A DNA stretch of 64,000 nucleotides from Paraburkholderia gardini (GTDB taxonomy: Bacteria > Pseudomonadota > Gammaproteobacteria > Burkholderiales > Burkholderiaceae): NCBI RefSeq assembly GCF_907164575.1, contig NZ_CAJQYY010000009.1, positions 124,001-188,000 of the forward strand. The letters are read 5' to 3'. The notes beneath the pieces were generated by a model. It was given only the letters and a program-made list of their open reading frames with translations. It was not told where the DNA came from and searched no databases. Below, piece by piece: positions 41,326-50,256 of the stretch. The stretch's first letter is position 1, and every line of letters begins with the position of its first letter. Position numbers and translations under genes: made by a program.

Positions 41326-41940
41326 ATGCCCAATTTCCTGCTGTTTCTCGCGACATCCATCGCGATCACGCTGGCGCCCGGTCCCGACAACCTGCAGGTG
41401 CTCGCGCGTGGCATTTCCCAAGGCCGTGCGGCGGGTTTTGTCGCCGCGCTCGGTTTTGCCGCTGGCATCACGTTCCATACGACGCTCGCAGCGCTGGGCG
41501 TCGCGGCCGTGTTGCGGTCGTCGCCGGTCGCGTTTCAGGCGATCAAGCTGGCCGGCGCCGCGTATCTGGTCTGGATCGGCATCAAGGCGCTGCGCAGCCA
41601 GGGTCTCGCGACGGCACATGAACGGCCGCCGCAGCCGCTGCGCTCGGTGTTCCGGCAAAGCGTGCTCGGCAACGTCATGAACCCGAAGGTCACGCTGTTT
41701 TTCATCGTGTTCCTGCCGCAGTTCATCGATCCGCACGGCGCACAGAGCGTCACGCTGCAGATGCTCGAACTGGGCGCCACGTTCATGCTGCAGACCGTGG
41801 TGGTGTTTTCGCTGTTCGGCGTGTGTGCGGGCATGATCGGTAGCTGGCTGCGTCGCCGGCCGCGCGTCGGCGTGTGGCTCGATCGCCTTGCCGGCGCGAC
41901 GTTCATCGCGATCGGCATTCGCGTCGCGTTGCGCGACTGA
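41326..41940 (+). CDS. LysE/RhtB-family amino acid exporter
   Basis: This 204-residue inner-membrane protein has the LysE-type pattern of five to six helices. It starts FLLFLATSIAITLAPGPDNLQVLARG and has SVLGNVMNPKVTLFFIVFLPQF, both family marks. Such proteins export amino acids or homoserine derivatives. The substrate here is unknown. It lies 41 bases after apt. Confidence 0.9.
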   Translation: MPNFLLFLATSIAITLAPGPDNLQVLARGISQGRAAGFVAALGFAAGITFHTTLAALGVAAVLRSSPVAFQAIKLAGAAYLVWIGIKALRSQGLATAHERPPQPLRSVFRQSVLGNVMNPKVTLFFIVFLPQFIDPHGAQSVTLQMLELGATFMLQTVVVFSLFGVCAGMIGSWLRRRPRVGVWLDRLAGATFIAIGIRVALRD

Positions 41941-41958
41941 GTGGCAGGAGCATCGACC

Positions 41959-42804
41959 ATGACTTTGCCATGCATCATTTCCGCGCGCCGTTTCGACGCG
42001 TGTGCTCACACGCCGTTCTGGACCGGTGAAGAGCGGGTCGGCTGGATCGGTGTCGCCGACGTGCCGCTTCTCACGCGCTGGCCGGATGTATTCGACATCG
42101 ACGACGCGCGCGTCACGCTGTCGGCGCGATTCGACACCCTCGATCTGCGCAGCGCGGCGCTGGGCGCGGTGATCGGCGCGCTCGCCGCCGAAGGCCGCAT
42201 TCCGGGCTGGCGCGACGAGACGTACGCGATCCGCAACGCGTTCGACGCGCCGCCGCTCGCGTACATCGAACGGGCCGCGTCGCGCTTCTTCGGGACGATG
42301 ACGTACGCGGTGCATCTGAACGGCGTCGTAGAATATGGTGATCGCGCGCCGCAATTGTGGATCGCGCGCCGCAGCGATACGAAGGCGACCGACCCCGGCA
42401 TGCTGGATAACGTCGTCGCGGGCGGCATCGGCTGGGGCTTCGGCATCGAGGAAACCATCGTGAAGGAGTGCTGGGAAGAAGCGGGCATTCCGGAAGACAT
42501 TGCCCTGCGTGCAGTGGCGGGACGCACCGCGCATGTGCTGCAGTCGTTGCCTGAAGGCACGCAGGCCGAACAGGTGTTTATTTACGACCTGCCGTTGCCG
42601 CCGGATTTCGCGCCGCGCAATCAGGACGGCGAAGTGGGCGAGCATCGTCTCGCGCGGATCGACGAAGTCGCGCGCTGGATCGAGGACGGCACCATGACGG
42701 TCGACGCAAGCCTCGCGACCCTCGACTGTCTGCTGCGGCGCCGCTGGATCGATGAAGATGCTTGCGAGGGCATTGCCACCGTGTTCGCCCCCGCGGTTAT
42801 CTGA
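41959..42804 (+). CDS. Nudix hydrolase with DUF4743 N-terminal domain
   Basis: This 281-residue protein has an N-terminal DUF4743-like part (GEERVGWIGVADVPLLTRWPDVF) and a C-terminal Nudix domain. The Nudix box is the variant GWGFGIEETIVKECWEEAGI, where KE replaces the usual RE. It resembles the domain pair of plant and fungal Nudix 20/24-type thiamine-related enzymes, but the bacterial substrate is not known. The ATG at 41959 is preceded by GCAGGAG. It follows the LysE gene by 18 bases. Confidence 0.85.
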   Translation: MTLPCIISARRFDACAHTPFWTGEERVGWIGVADVPLLTRWPDVFDIDDARVTLSARFDTLDLRSAALGAVIGALAAEGRIPGWRDETYAIRNAFDAPPLAYIERAASRFFGTMTYAVHLNGVVEYGDRAPQLWIARRSDTKATDPGMLDNVVAGGIGWGFGIEETIVKECWEEAGIPEDIALRAVAGRTAHVLQSLPEGTQAEQVFIYDLPLPPDFAPRNQDGEVGEHRLARIDEVARWIEDGTMTVDASLATLDCLLRRRWIDEDACEGIATVFAPAVI

Positions 42805-42870
42805 AGGGGCTGCGCGTTGTCATACTGAATAAATTTGAATTACGGATCGAAGAAGGGAGTCACCCAGGTC

Positions 42871-43740
42871 ATGTCGACCGAACATAGCTTTATTCTCAAA
42901 CTGTCGTGTGCCGACCGGCCCGGCATCGTGCACGCGGTGTCCGGCTTTCTGTTTGAGCGCGGCAGCAATATTCTCGACTCGGCGCAGTTCGGCGACAGCC
43001 ATACGGGCGAGTTCTTCATGCGCGTTCATTTCCAGCAGGTCGGCGGCGATCCGGGGCTGGATGCGCTACGCGTGTCGTTCGCACCGCTTGCCGAACAGTT
43101 CGGCATGAAGTGGGAATTGCACGATGCCTCGGTGAAGCCGCGCGTCGTGATCATGGTCTCGAAGATCGGGCATTGCCTGAACGATCTGCTGTTTCGCTAT
43201 CGCACCGGTCAGCTCGGTATCGAAATTCCCGCGATCATTTCGAATCACAAGGCGTTTTATCAGCTCGCGGCAAGCTATGACATTCCGTTTCATCATTTCC
43301 CGCTGACGGGTTCGACGCCCGACGCGAAGGCCGCGCAGGAAGCGCGCGTGCTCGAAGTGATCGACGAGCATCAAGCCGATCTGATCGTGCTCGCGCGCTA
43401 CATGCAGATTCTGTCGCCGCAACTGTGCGACCGGCTGGCTGGACGGGCGATGAATATTCACCATTCGTTCCTGCCGAGCTTCAAGGGTGCCAAGCCGTAT
43501 TACCAGGCGTTCGATCGCGGCGTGAAACTGATCGGCGCGACCGCGCATTATGTGACGACCGATCTCGATGAAGGTCCGATCATCGAGCAGGAAGTCGAGC
43601 GCGTGGATCACAGCATGACGCCGGAGCAGTTGACTGCGATCGGTCGCGATGTCGAATGCGTGACGCTTGCGCGCGCGGTGAAGTGGCATGTGGAGCATCG
43701 CGTTGTGCTGAACGGAAGCAAGACGGTGGTTTTTCGCTGA
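42871..43740 (+). CDS. purU: formyltetrahydrofolate deformylase
   Basis: This 289-residue enzyme hydrolyses 10-formyl-THF to formate and THF. An N-terminal ACT-like domain (LSCADRPGIVHAVSGFLFERGSNI) precedes the formyltransferase fold with MVSKIGHCLNDLLFRYRTGQL, LARYMQILS and MNIHHSFLPSFKGAKPY, which carries the active-site His and Asn region. The ATG at 42871 with an upstream GAAGGGAG is the best start. This is the last clear core gene before the accessory island. Confidence 0.95.
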   Translation: MSTEHSFILKLSCADRPGIVHAVSGFLFERGSNILDSAQFGDSHTGEFFMRVHFQQVGGDPGLDALRVSFAPLAEQFGMKWELHDASVKPRVVIMVSKIGHCLNDLLFRYRTGQLGIEIPAIISNHKAFYQLAASYDIPFHHFPLTGSTPDAKAAQEARVLEVIDEHQADLIVLARYMQILSPQLCDRLAGRAMNIHHSFLPSFKGAKPYYQAFDRGVKLIGATAHYVTTDLDEGPIIEQEVERVDHSMTPEQLTAIGRDVECVTLARAVKWHVEHRVVLNGSKTVVFR

Positions 43741-43794
43741 GATGCGTGTCTGCCGCCCATCGGGCAGCACTGCAACACAGGGCAGCACCGTAGT

Positions 43795-43829
43795 AAAAAG
43801 GCCCGCGGCATCACTGCCACGGGCCTTTC
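43795..43829 (+). terminator. Rho-independent terminator after purU
   Basis: AAAGGCCCG and CGGGCCTTT pair, with an inner GGC/GCC extension, and A and T runs flank the stem. It is 55 bases past purU. Confidence 0.9.
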
Positions 43830-44267
43830 TGTTTCTGCGTTCAGCGGTTGGCTATATGCCGCCCATCAAAACGGTTATCCACACTAAAAAGTGTTGGTAG
43901 ATAAGTCACCACCAATAAATTTGGCACTTTCATGCCATCATATCCTCAAGCAATGTGGGTACATGTAGCTAGAAGCGCATTTTCCACGCAAAAATCGACG
44001 CGAAGCACCAAACCGTGGGTAGCACTCCGTTTACTGCAAATGCCCGCGCAGCGGGTGTTTGCGGCATTTTGTCGTTTTGGACGTTTAAGCAACAATATCT
44101 CTCCTTGGCACGAGGGGGTGCGGGGGAGTAGTTAGCAAAAGTTATCCACAAGCAATTGCCACGGCGATCGCGCGTGGCAAAACTTCTGGACAGTTCGCCA
44201 GGACATCACCGCCTCGACGCTGCATGCGCTGGGAAGATAAAACTACCCTTTAACGACTTCGAGGCGT
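43830..44267. other. Intergenic region at the core/island junction with two DnaA-box-like sites
   Basis: I see no protein-coding gene in these 438 bases. They are visibly richer in A and T than the flanks. They hold two exact TTATCCACA nonamers (43875-43883 and 44142-44150), the DnaA-box consensus, on the same strand 267 bases apart. A hairpin-like CAAATGCCCGC/GCGGGTGTTTG with two internal mismatches lies at about 44036-44060. An inverted repeat CGCCTCGA/TCGAGGCG (44210-44217 and 44259-44266) lies next to the following gene. Confidence 0.6.
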
Positions 44268-45299
44268 TCAGCCTCCTTGCCTTGGCAAGATCTGGTAGTC
44301 CTTGCTGACCGCGCCGTTTGCTGATCCACGATTTACCAGCGTGGCACTGATCCACAGTGTGCGATCGGGAAGACGCCGGATGTGGCCGCGACGCAGATGC
44401 GTGCGCGGACTAGCGTGTGTACCACGGCCAGCGCCGTGTTTGTCATCTGAGCCTGCATCCGGCGCCAGCTGAAGAACCTTGTACGAAAATAGCGGAGCCT
44501 TCTTTTTCGCCGCTCGCATCGCCATTGCCGTAGGGCTGGGACGAACGTCGACGGTCTTGACGTTGGCACAATTCAGCACGGCACACGCCTGCACCATCAT
44601 CTGCAGTTCGTCCCTCGTGTCGACAAGAATCTGCGACAGCGCGGTCGCCCGATCTCCGTTGAACCTTGCAACGGCCTCAGCAAACAGGCCCTCCGCGATG
44701 GGGATAGGTTCTGCGTGGAAGCGATAGCCGTGCGCCATGTCTTGCCCGGCTTCACTCATTGCCAGTTCAGCCTGTACCGAACCCGGCAAGGCAGGCGCGT
44801 CCGGTGCAATGCGAAAGTCACGGGGCACGAAGACCATTCCTGCAGCGGGATGCCAAGCGCCAAAATGGTCGATATAGTAAATCGACGCAACGAACGTCCC
44901 CCCTTCGGGATAAGCCTCGCGCATACGCGCCTCTTCATCGGGAAACGGCCCCGGGCGATCGCCGAGTTCCCAGCAAAGCGCAATCCGTCGCGATGAACGC
45001 ATCTGGGGCATACCATTCACGTAAGGCGTGACGGGGTCGTCCTTCTCCCACTGCGCCTCAAAAACCGTCACCGGGTATGGCAGCCGCAGAAGCTCAAGGT
45101 GCGCTTCACCGAGCGACGCCGTATCGACGATCTCCGCGCAGTTGGGCAGCAGAAATTTCTCGCCCTTTCGCAACAGTTCCACCAGCCGCCGTGTTGCAGC
45201 AGCCGATCCAGTATCGCCACGACTTTCGACATTTGCTGCGAATTGCTGCAGGCTGTCGATCGCGTCAGCCGCGTAGTTGTACAGTTTGACGTTGTCCAT
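44268..45299 (-). CDS. hypothetical protein at the left end of the island
   Basis: I do not recognise this 343-residue protein. It starts MDNVKLYNYAADAIDSLQQFAANVES and has a middle part with RRIALCWELGDRPGPFPDEEAR and IYYIDHFGAWHPAAGMVFVPRDF. It ends in a basic stretch (RTHLRRGHIRRLPDRTLW). It has no signal peptide or membrane helix and no enzyme motif I can name. The ATG at 45299 is chosen over an in-frame start at 45326 because the protein-like composition begins there. The composition of the C-terminal tail resembles DNA- or RNA-binding proteins. Confidence 0.6.
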   Translation of the reverse strand: MDNVKLYNYAADAIDSLQQFAANVESRGDTGSAAATRRLVELLRKGEKFLLPNCAEIVDTASLGEAHLELLRLPYPVTVFEAQWEKDDPVTPYVNGMPQMRSSRRIALCWELGDRPGPFPDEEARMREAYPEGGTFVASIYYIDHFGAWHPAAGMVFVPRDFRIAPDAPALPGSVQAELAMSEAGQDMAHGYRFHAEPIPIAEGLFAEAVARFNGDRATALSQILVDTRDELQMMVQACAVLNCANVKTVDVRPSPTAMAMRAAKKKAPLFSYKVLQLAPDAGSDDKHGAGRGTHASPRTHLRRGHIRRLPDRTLWISATLVNRGSANGAVSKDYQILPRQGG

Positions 45300-45629
45300 G
45301 ACCTGTCTTTCGTCCGAAGAAATCAAACTATACGCGCGCGGGCGCGCAGCACCGTGCCGTAGACGTCAAGCGCGTTCGATCGCGCGGGTAACGGCGCGGG
45401 AATCCGGATAAATGCCATCTGCTATGTTCTCCTTTCCGGTATAAGAGGGCGAGCGGCGCAACCTGCGCCACTTAGTGCAGTAATCGGATCGAATGCCACT
45501 TTTATGTAGAGCCCCCGACAAAAATATTTCATCGCAGCCGTTAGATGGCCGGCAGTCCGACCCGCCGACACTGCACGCTGGCGAGGGAAATGTGCAGGCG
45601 GGCGTAGAACGCCAATCCGAGAAATAACG
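45300..45629. other. Intergenic region without a recognisable gene
   Basis: These 330 bases lie between two divergent genes and should carry both promoters. I see no convincing reading frame or RNA gene. A CGCAACCTGCGCCA stretch at 45457-45470 recurs at 61539-61552. Confidence 0.5.
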
Positions 45630-45899
45630 ATGAAAGTGACGACGCCCGACACCTTCCGCAACGACCTCGCGATGCTGCTGCGGGATGTTCCCTGCAGTAT
45701 GGCCGTGCGCCTGACCGAATACGTCGTGGCCCGGTAGGACGGCGCCCTGGAGGTATTCGCCTATCGGCGTGAAGACGACCTCCAGTTGCCGGAAGAAGAG
45801 CGCGATCTGGGTGATCTGTTGTGGGAAGGGTGGGCGGCCGATCTCACAGCATGGTTGCGCGCGCCGCAGTTCGAACGCTTCGAAGAAATCGATGGGTAG
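45630..45899 (+). pseudogene. small hypothetical gene interrupted by an in-frame TAG
   Basis: The frame from the ATG at 45630 to the TAG at 45897 is protein-like throughout but contains a TAG at 45735-45737 (codon 36). Before it the product reads TPDTFRNDLAMLLRDVPCS. After it come EVFAYRREDDLQLPEEERD and LLWEGWAADLTAWLRAPQF. The intact product would be about 89 residues. The family is unknown to me. It is either a pseudogene, a sequencing error or, less likely, a read-through gene. It lies 76 bases before an HNH gene on the same strand. Confidence 0.5.
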
Positions 45900-45975
45900 A
45901 TATGCGATTCGCCGCCGCGCGATGCCGACTCATCTGCATGAATCGCGTCACACTCAGAGGAAATTGAGCACACCC

Positions 45976-46716
45976 ATGTCCGCAAAAATCACGAATGACC
46001 AGATCAACGCGGCGTTCGACATCGCGAGGCGTGTCTATCTCGGGGAACTGAAGCCTTCGCTCGGCGCAAGCCAGCTTTCTCGCGAGCATGGCGTCAACAT
46101 TAACAGCGCAACTGCACTTATCCGCGACTACCGGCATCTGCGAAAGGGCGAATGCTACCGGCGCACGCTTAGCACGCCTGCGGCCGATGTGTTCCTCCAC
46201 CGGATTTTCAAGGAGGACGGCGCGGACGCCCTCGACTCCGCTATCGCTGCGGTTTGGGCCCACATCGCCTACTATGAGCGAACACGTGAGACCACGGTTC
46301 GCGCGCTGCGTGAAGTGGTTGCACGACATGAAGCCCAATTGCTACGCCACAGGGAGAGTCCAACGCTCGCCCAGACACTGGCGCATTTCGAGCGCGAGGT
46401 TATCTCGTCCCTGTCAGATGCGGGGGAGACCCGGCGCCGCCGGCTGGCCCTCGCGCCCAGAAAGCCATCGACCATTACCGTCACGACGGAGGTCTTCGTG
46501 CGCAACGCCGATGTCGTCGCGGAAGTTCTGGCACGGGCAGGCGGAAAATGCGAAATCTGTCATCGCGATGCTCCTTTCGTGCGCCGGGATGGCCGCCCCT
46601 ATCTCGAAGTCCACCATGTTGTACAGCTCGCAGAGGGAGGCGATGACACGACGGAGAATGCCGTCGCGACATGTCCGAACTGCCATCGGCGGGCGCACTA
46701 TGGCGCACCCGCGTAG
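45976..46716 (+). CDS. HNH endonuclease with N-terminal helical domain
   Basis: This 246-residue protein has a C-terminal HNH nuclease domain: zinc cysteines in CEIC (about 192-195), the catalytic EVHHVVQLAEGG (about 212-223), and CPNCHRRAH at the end. These residues are all intact. The N-terminal 170 residues are helical and include LGASQLSREHGVNINSATALIRDYRHL, which may be a DNA-binding helix-turn-helix region. It probably cleaves DNA, and in this context may act in defence or as a solitary restriction-like enzyme. The start ATG at 45976 begins the conserved part. Confidence 0.8.
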   Translation: MSAKITNDQINAAFDIARRVYLGELKPSLGASQLSREHGVNINSATALIRDYRHLRKGECYRRTLSTPAADVFLHRIFKEDGADALDSAIAAVWAHIAYYERTRETTVRALREVVARHEAQLLRHRESPTLAQTLAHFEREVISSLSDAGETRRRRLALAPRKPSTITVTTEVFVRNADVVAEVLARAGGKCEICHRDAPFVRRDGRPYLEVHHVVQLAEGGDDTTENAVATCPNCHRRAHYGAPA

Positions 46717-46739
46717 GCGTAGCGCCTACGTCCCAAACG

Positions 46740-47267
46740 CTAGTCCGCTCCTTGCGGCGCGCGATAGACGAAATTGATCCAATACGCGCACGTCTCAAGT
46801 ACCTGAAGTCCCATGGCAGGCGAATGAATGTCCGCCGTGCCGTGGGACAGTCCATTTCGAATCTGTATGAGCGCTTCGATGGGGTCTTGAGAAACTGGAA
46901 CATCAGGCGTTCGGGGCGGCAGAATGCCGTCTTTTCTGGCGCGTTCGACCCGAGTCCTCAAGTTGCCCCAAGCGGGACCGCCATGACCGTTGAGTCGGTG
47001 CTTCAATGCAAGCTCAAATGCGCCGCACGCCTGCGCCTCCCCAACGACCCATAATGCATAGTCGAAGAAGGCGTAGATGAGAGTGTTGCGCGCTCTATCG
47101 AACGCATCGCTGACATCCACCGGAACTGTCGTTTGCAGACCGATCGCCGCAAGGGTGGCGTGATGAAATTCAAGGCTCATGTGACGCTGCGTCCCGTTAT
47201 CGACAACACGCAGATCTGCATAGCGCCGGTCCGGCAGCAAGATACTTTCGAGCGATTTGAAGCCCAT
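46740..47267 (-). CDS. HEPN-domain-like protein, last gene of the nuclease array
   Basis: This 175-residue protein is mostly helical. It has the RNGLSH motif (Arg137 to His142), which fits the R-x4-H ribonuclease signature of HEPN domains, and a helix with ALWVVGEAQACGAFELALKHRL as in HEPN proteins. HEPN proteins act as RNases in toxin-antitoxin and abortive-infection systems. The start is placed at the second of two adjacent ATGs (47267), because AAGGGG lies five bases before it; a GTG at 47300 is possible. It lies 38 bases downstream of the DUF3800 gene and is likely co-translated. Confidence 0.6.
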   Translation of the reverse strand: MGFKSLESILLPDRRYADLRVVDNGTQRHMSLEFHHATLAAIGLQTTVPVDVSDAFDRARNTLIYAFFDYALWVVGEAQACGAFELALKHRLNGHGGPAWGNLRTRVERARKDGILPPRTPDVPVSQDPIEALIQIRNGLSHGTADIHSPAMGLQVLETCAYWINFVYRAPQGAD

Positions 47268-47305
47268 CATGTCCCCTTGATACGATTCTGGTCTCGGCAC
47301 AGCAG

Positions 47306-48382
47306 CTAAGATTCTTCGCGCCCGGTAAAGCCAACCTCCTTCAGAAACTGGGCCGCGCCATCAACGAGGCTGGACTGGCCGATCCCTCGCTCATTTTTAC
47401 GGCTGACGTCTGTAGACGGCAACATTCCGTCCACAACCAAGTCCGGCAAACGGGTCGCTCTCACGGCTTCGTGAAAATCCGTTGACAGCCTCTTGCCCGA
47501 CCACGCAAGCAGACAATCAACCGCTGCACCCGCAATCAGGTCGGCAACCTGAAGTGGTAAATGTGACACCGAATCGCCGAAATCCAGCTCGCGGATTCGC
47601 AACGGCAGTTCCGCCTGACGCTCTCCGTATCCGATCGTCCGTGTCACAACGGGTGTCATCAGGGCGCGCAAAAACGGTTCATGCCGTCGCAGTGGTTTTG
47701 ACTGGTCATGGGTTACGTCAAAAAAGCCCGTGACCGACACCATCCATTTGTTGATCATCATGGTAAAGAGATCGGGCGCCGGGTCGAACATGTGAAGAGG
47801 AAACGGTTCGACGAATTCACGGATGCGACCCAATGAGATAGCCAAGCCAGCGGCAATGTCACGGTTTTTCAGGGGAGCGGCGCGAAACGACGTCCGCAGT
47901 GTTTGATCAAAATCCGCATAGGCGACAGTGCTCCGCTCACGGATCGCCCGCAGGAAAGCCCGCAGCACTTTTTCCCACGCGCCTTCAGGAAAAATGATTT
48001 GTCCCGCGTAGTACCAGACGTTCACCAGTCCGACGGCACCGTCCCCGTCATAGAGATCGAGGCCGCTTTCGTGCACGGTTGGCTCGATCAGCTTGTCCAC
48101 GAGATGGGTGATGAGGTAGTAGCGCTTGTCGGCGACCAGCGCTTTCGCGGTCGCGGGCGAAAGCTCAGGCGAAGAAAAAAACTGAAGCAGCGCCGCCTGT
48201 CCGTCCCCGCTGCCACGAAGCTTCGTGTATTTCGCCTCAACCTGTTTCTGGCGCAGGAGTGGCCTCACCAGCACCGCCGCGCGTTCGCTATCCAAATTCG
48301 TACTGGCCAGTGCAAAGAGCGGCTGGTCTGCATTGAGCAAATCGACACCCGTGTTTCCCGATTCGTCGCGAAACAGATGCAC
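47306..48382 (-). CDS. DUF3800-domain protein (RNase H-like fold)
   Basis: This 358-residue protein starts HLFRDESGNTGVDLL and near its end has SHLPLQVADLIAGAAVD. These are the two conserved acidic regions of DUF3800, a family predicted to have an RNase H-like nuclease fold and common in defence islands. The middle part is variable. It starts with GTG at 48382, with GGAAGGAG six bases before it. It is followed by a HEPN gene and preceded by another, so an RNA-targeting function is plausible but is inference. Confidence 0.75.
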   Translation of the reverse strand: MHLFRDESGNTGVDLLNADQPLFALASTNLDSERAAVLVRPLLRQKQVEAKYTKLRGSGDGQAALLQFFSSPELSPATAKALVADKRYYLITHLVDKLIEPTVHESGLDLYDGDGAVGLVNVWYYAGQIIFPEGAWEKVLRAFLRAIRERSTVAYADFDQTLRTSFRAAPLKNRDIAAGLAISLGRIREFVEPFPLHMFDPAPDLFTMMINKWMVSVTGFFDVTHDQSKPLRRHEPFLRALMTPVVTRTIGYGERQAELPLRIRELDFGDSVSHLPLQVADLIAGAAVDCLLAWSGKRLSTDFHEAVRATRLPDLVVDGMLPSTDVSRKNERGIGQSSLVDGAAQFLKEVGFTGREES

Positions 48383-48535
48383 GGCTGGCTCCTTCCGAAA
48401 ATGTTGTGCGGGCGGTGCGCGATACTGACGACTTCACCAGCGCATTCGCAGACGTATCACGAAACTTGAGTGCCACCTCGCGAAGAAAGATTAACCCACT
48501 GGCCAACACAGGGCGACCATCCACTGCCGTTTGAC

Positions 48536-49717
48536 TCACCGTCTGATACGCGTTCCAAACGATTCATCGCGTTCAGCCAAGTCGGCTGAATCTTCGTCCG
48601 AAAGTGATTGCGCCACACCGTGGCCGATTTTCCAACCACGACCGTCCGCGAGCTGCGCGGTGAGCACGCCGAGCTTGCCCATGACCAGCGGGCGACGGAT
48701 CGCATTCTCGACAGCAGCGCAGTCAGGCCCCATCCTGCGAATCGCAGCGTCGGCTTCTTCGATCCATTGCGCGCGCAACTGCAGCCCGCTTTGCACGCTC
48801 GCGTCTTCGCCGGAGTCAGCATCGAGTATCGCAGGGTTACTGACAGCGGCATTGAGGACAAGCCGCGTCAGTTGCGTCGCGATGCCCAGATCTCGGTCGA
48901 GGTTGACTGGGGAGCTTTGATGCGCCAGGTCTGATCGCGTCTTGTATAAACCGCCGACCGCTTTTGCCTGCCGCGTCGCTTCGGCGTTGCTCCCTCCGAG
49001 TGAGACCACCGCGCGCCGAGCAAGAGTCCGGATGGCTGACGTGTGTGACTCCATTTTTAGGCCACCCAGCGCACTCAACAGTGCGAGGTCCCCAAAAACT
49101 TCAGCCTCTAGGCGTTTCTGGTCTATCCAATTCGCGACCTCAGCATTGCGCTTCGCGCGAATGGCCAAACCATCAAGGATGGTCAGTTTCGCCAAAAAAA
49201 GCGAGCGCGGCAGAAAATCATACTGCGAGGTGACGTACAGCTCCAGCGCCGCACGCAACCGGTGATCGATTACAGGGGGGCAATCCGCGAGCGTGACCTC
49301 CAGGACATCCCGAGCTTCCCAGCTGCATGACCCGGCGCGGTCGTCCCACACGGGGGCCGGCGTCAGATGATCCGGGATCAGGGTGGGCCGCGAGCCGTCA
49401 TAGGCGGCGTTCAGCGCTACTGCGGGTTCACTGTCAGCAATGCGGAAATTCGCACCATCGTTCATCGAGACGACGGGAAGCCGTTGGCGCAGGTCGGCCA
49501 GCAGACATTGCGCGTCGGATTCAGGCAGTGGATCAAACAGGAGCCACTGCTTGATCACCAGCGCGCTCGACGACAGGAACGAAATATAGGGTTCGCGCTC
49601 GAGCAGCTGCGCGCCGCGGCCCAGCACTGTCAGGAGCCGATCCCGGGGCGCGCTGAGCTGCATACCGGGCGTGGTTTCAAGGGGGACATGCAGCCAGTAG
49701 TGGTCGGGTCGTGACAT
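48536..49717 (-). CDS. Apea-like HEPN-domain protein
   Basis: This 393-residue protein has no membrane segment. The C-terminal half is helical and carries RSDLAH (Arg261 to His266) in the context KTRSDLAHQSS, the R-x4-H motif of HEPN ribonucleases of the Apea-like type. The N-terminal half (HYWLHVPLETTPG onward) is beta-rich and may be the sensor part. The start at 49717 (MSRPDHYW) begins recognisable sequence, but the ribosome-binding site is weak and an in-frame start at 49750 is possible. It is part of the leftward nuclease array, with 77 bases to the gene before it and 153 to the gene after it. Confidence 0.6.
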   Translation of the reverse strand: MSRPDHYWLHVPLETTPGMQLSAPRDRLLTVLGRGAQLLEREPYISFLSSSALVIKQWLLFDPLPESDAQCLLADLRQRLPVVSMNDGANFRIADSEPAVALNAAYDGSRPTLIPDHLTPAPVWDDRAGSCSWEARDVLEVTLADCPPVIDHRLRAALELYVTSQYDFLPRSLFLAKLTILDGLAIRAKRNAEVANWIDQKRLEAEVFGDLALLSALGGLKMESHTSAIRTLARRAVVSLGGSNAEATRQAKAVGGLYKTRSDLAHQSSPVNLDRDLGIATQLTRLVLNAAVSNPAILDADSGEDASVQSGLQLRAQWIEEADAAIRRMGPDCAAVENAIRRPLVMGKLGVLTAQLADGRGWKIGHGVAQSLSDEDSADLAERDESFGTRIRR

Positions 49718-49794
49718 GGTGTCTTTTGGGGAGTGCCGTGTGCGTGCCAATGTCCAGCTGGCTGGCGCAAGTTCATTTCGCTCTAAGGCAGGAT

Positions 49795-50256
49795 TTATTC
49801 TCGATTGAGCGGCGGAAGCCGGCCGTACTTGCGCGCAAACTCGTACAGCAGCGCCCTCTCATAGAGCTTGAGCGCCGCGATTTCTACCACCGGTTTTGCT
49901 ATCCCAGGCCTTGCGTACATGCTCCATTCGGAACGCCACGCTGAAAAACGCAGCCGCTGGCACGTGCGGTCATCCTGCTCGCGCCGGTAGGCACGGACGG
50001 CGCTATGGTAGCGCTCAAGCCGCCGATCGACATGCGTGGACATGCCGATGTAAAGCACGCCGGGATGAAGATGCTTCGCGCTCCCGGCGCCTGTGTAGCC
50101 GTCCACGTCGGACGTCCCAAGCAGATAGAGACCAAGGCACCCGAAGTCAGACGGCACACCGTCGATTTCGTGGGACGGACGACCGCGATCGTTCCAGCGG
50201 CTCCAGTCATCGAAGATGATTTGCGGGATTTCCATTCGCGTCATGTTGCTGCTCAT
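49795..50256 (-). CDS. GIY-YIG-like nuclease, overlapping the HNH gene
   Basis: This 153-residue protein fits a GIY-YIG nuclease. It has GLY at 42-44, YIG at 69-71 in VLYIGMSTHVDRRLERY with the expected Arg about eight residues later, and a Glu in LYERALLYEF near the C-terminus. The fold is spread over almost the whole protein. Its ATG (50256) overlaps the stop of the upstream HNH gene by four bases (ATGA), so the two proteins are probably made together. The longer in-frame frame upstream of this ATG lies inside the HNH gene and is not real. Confidence 0.7.
   Translation of the reverse strand: MSSNMTRMEIPQIIFDDWSRWNDRGRPSHEIDGVPSDFGCLGLYLLGTSDVDGYTGAGSAKHLHPGVLYIGMSTHVDRRLERYHSAVRAYRREQDDRTCQRLRFSAWRSEWSMYARPGIAKPVVEIAALKLYERALLYEFARKYGRLPPLNRE

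Noticed and set aside
48383-48535. Possible small gene between the Apea-like HEPN and DUF3800 genes
   Set aside because: Only short frames in shadow positions are present, with no start signal and no protein-like composition.
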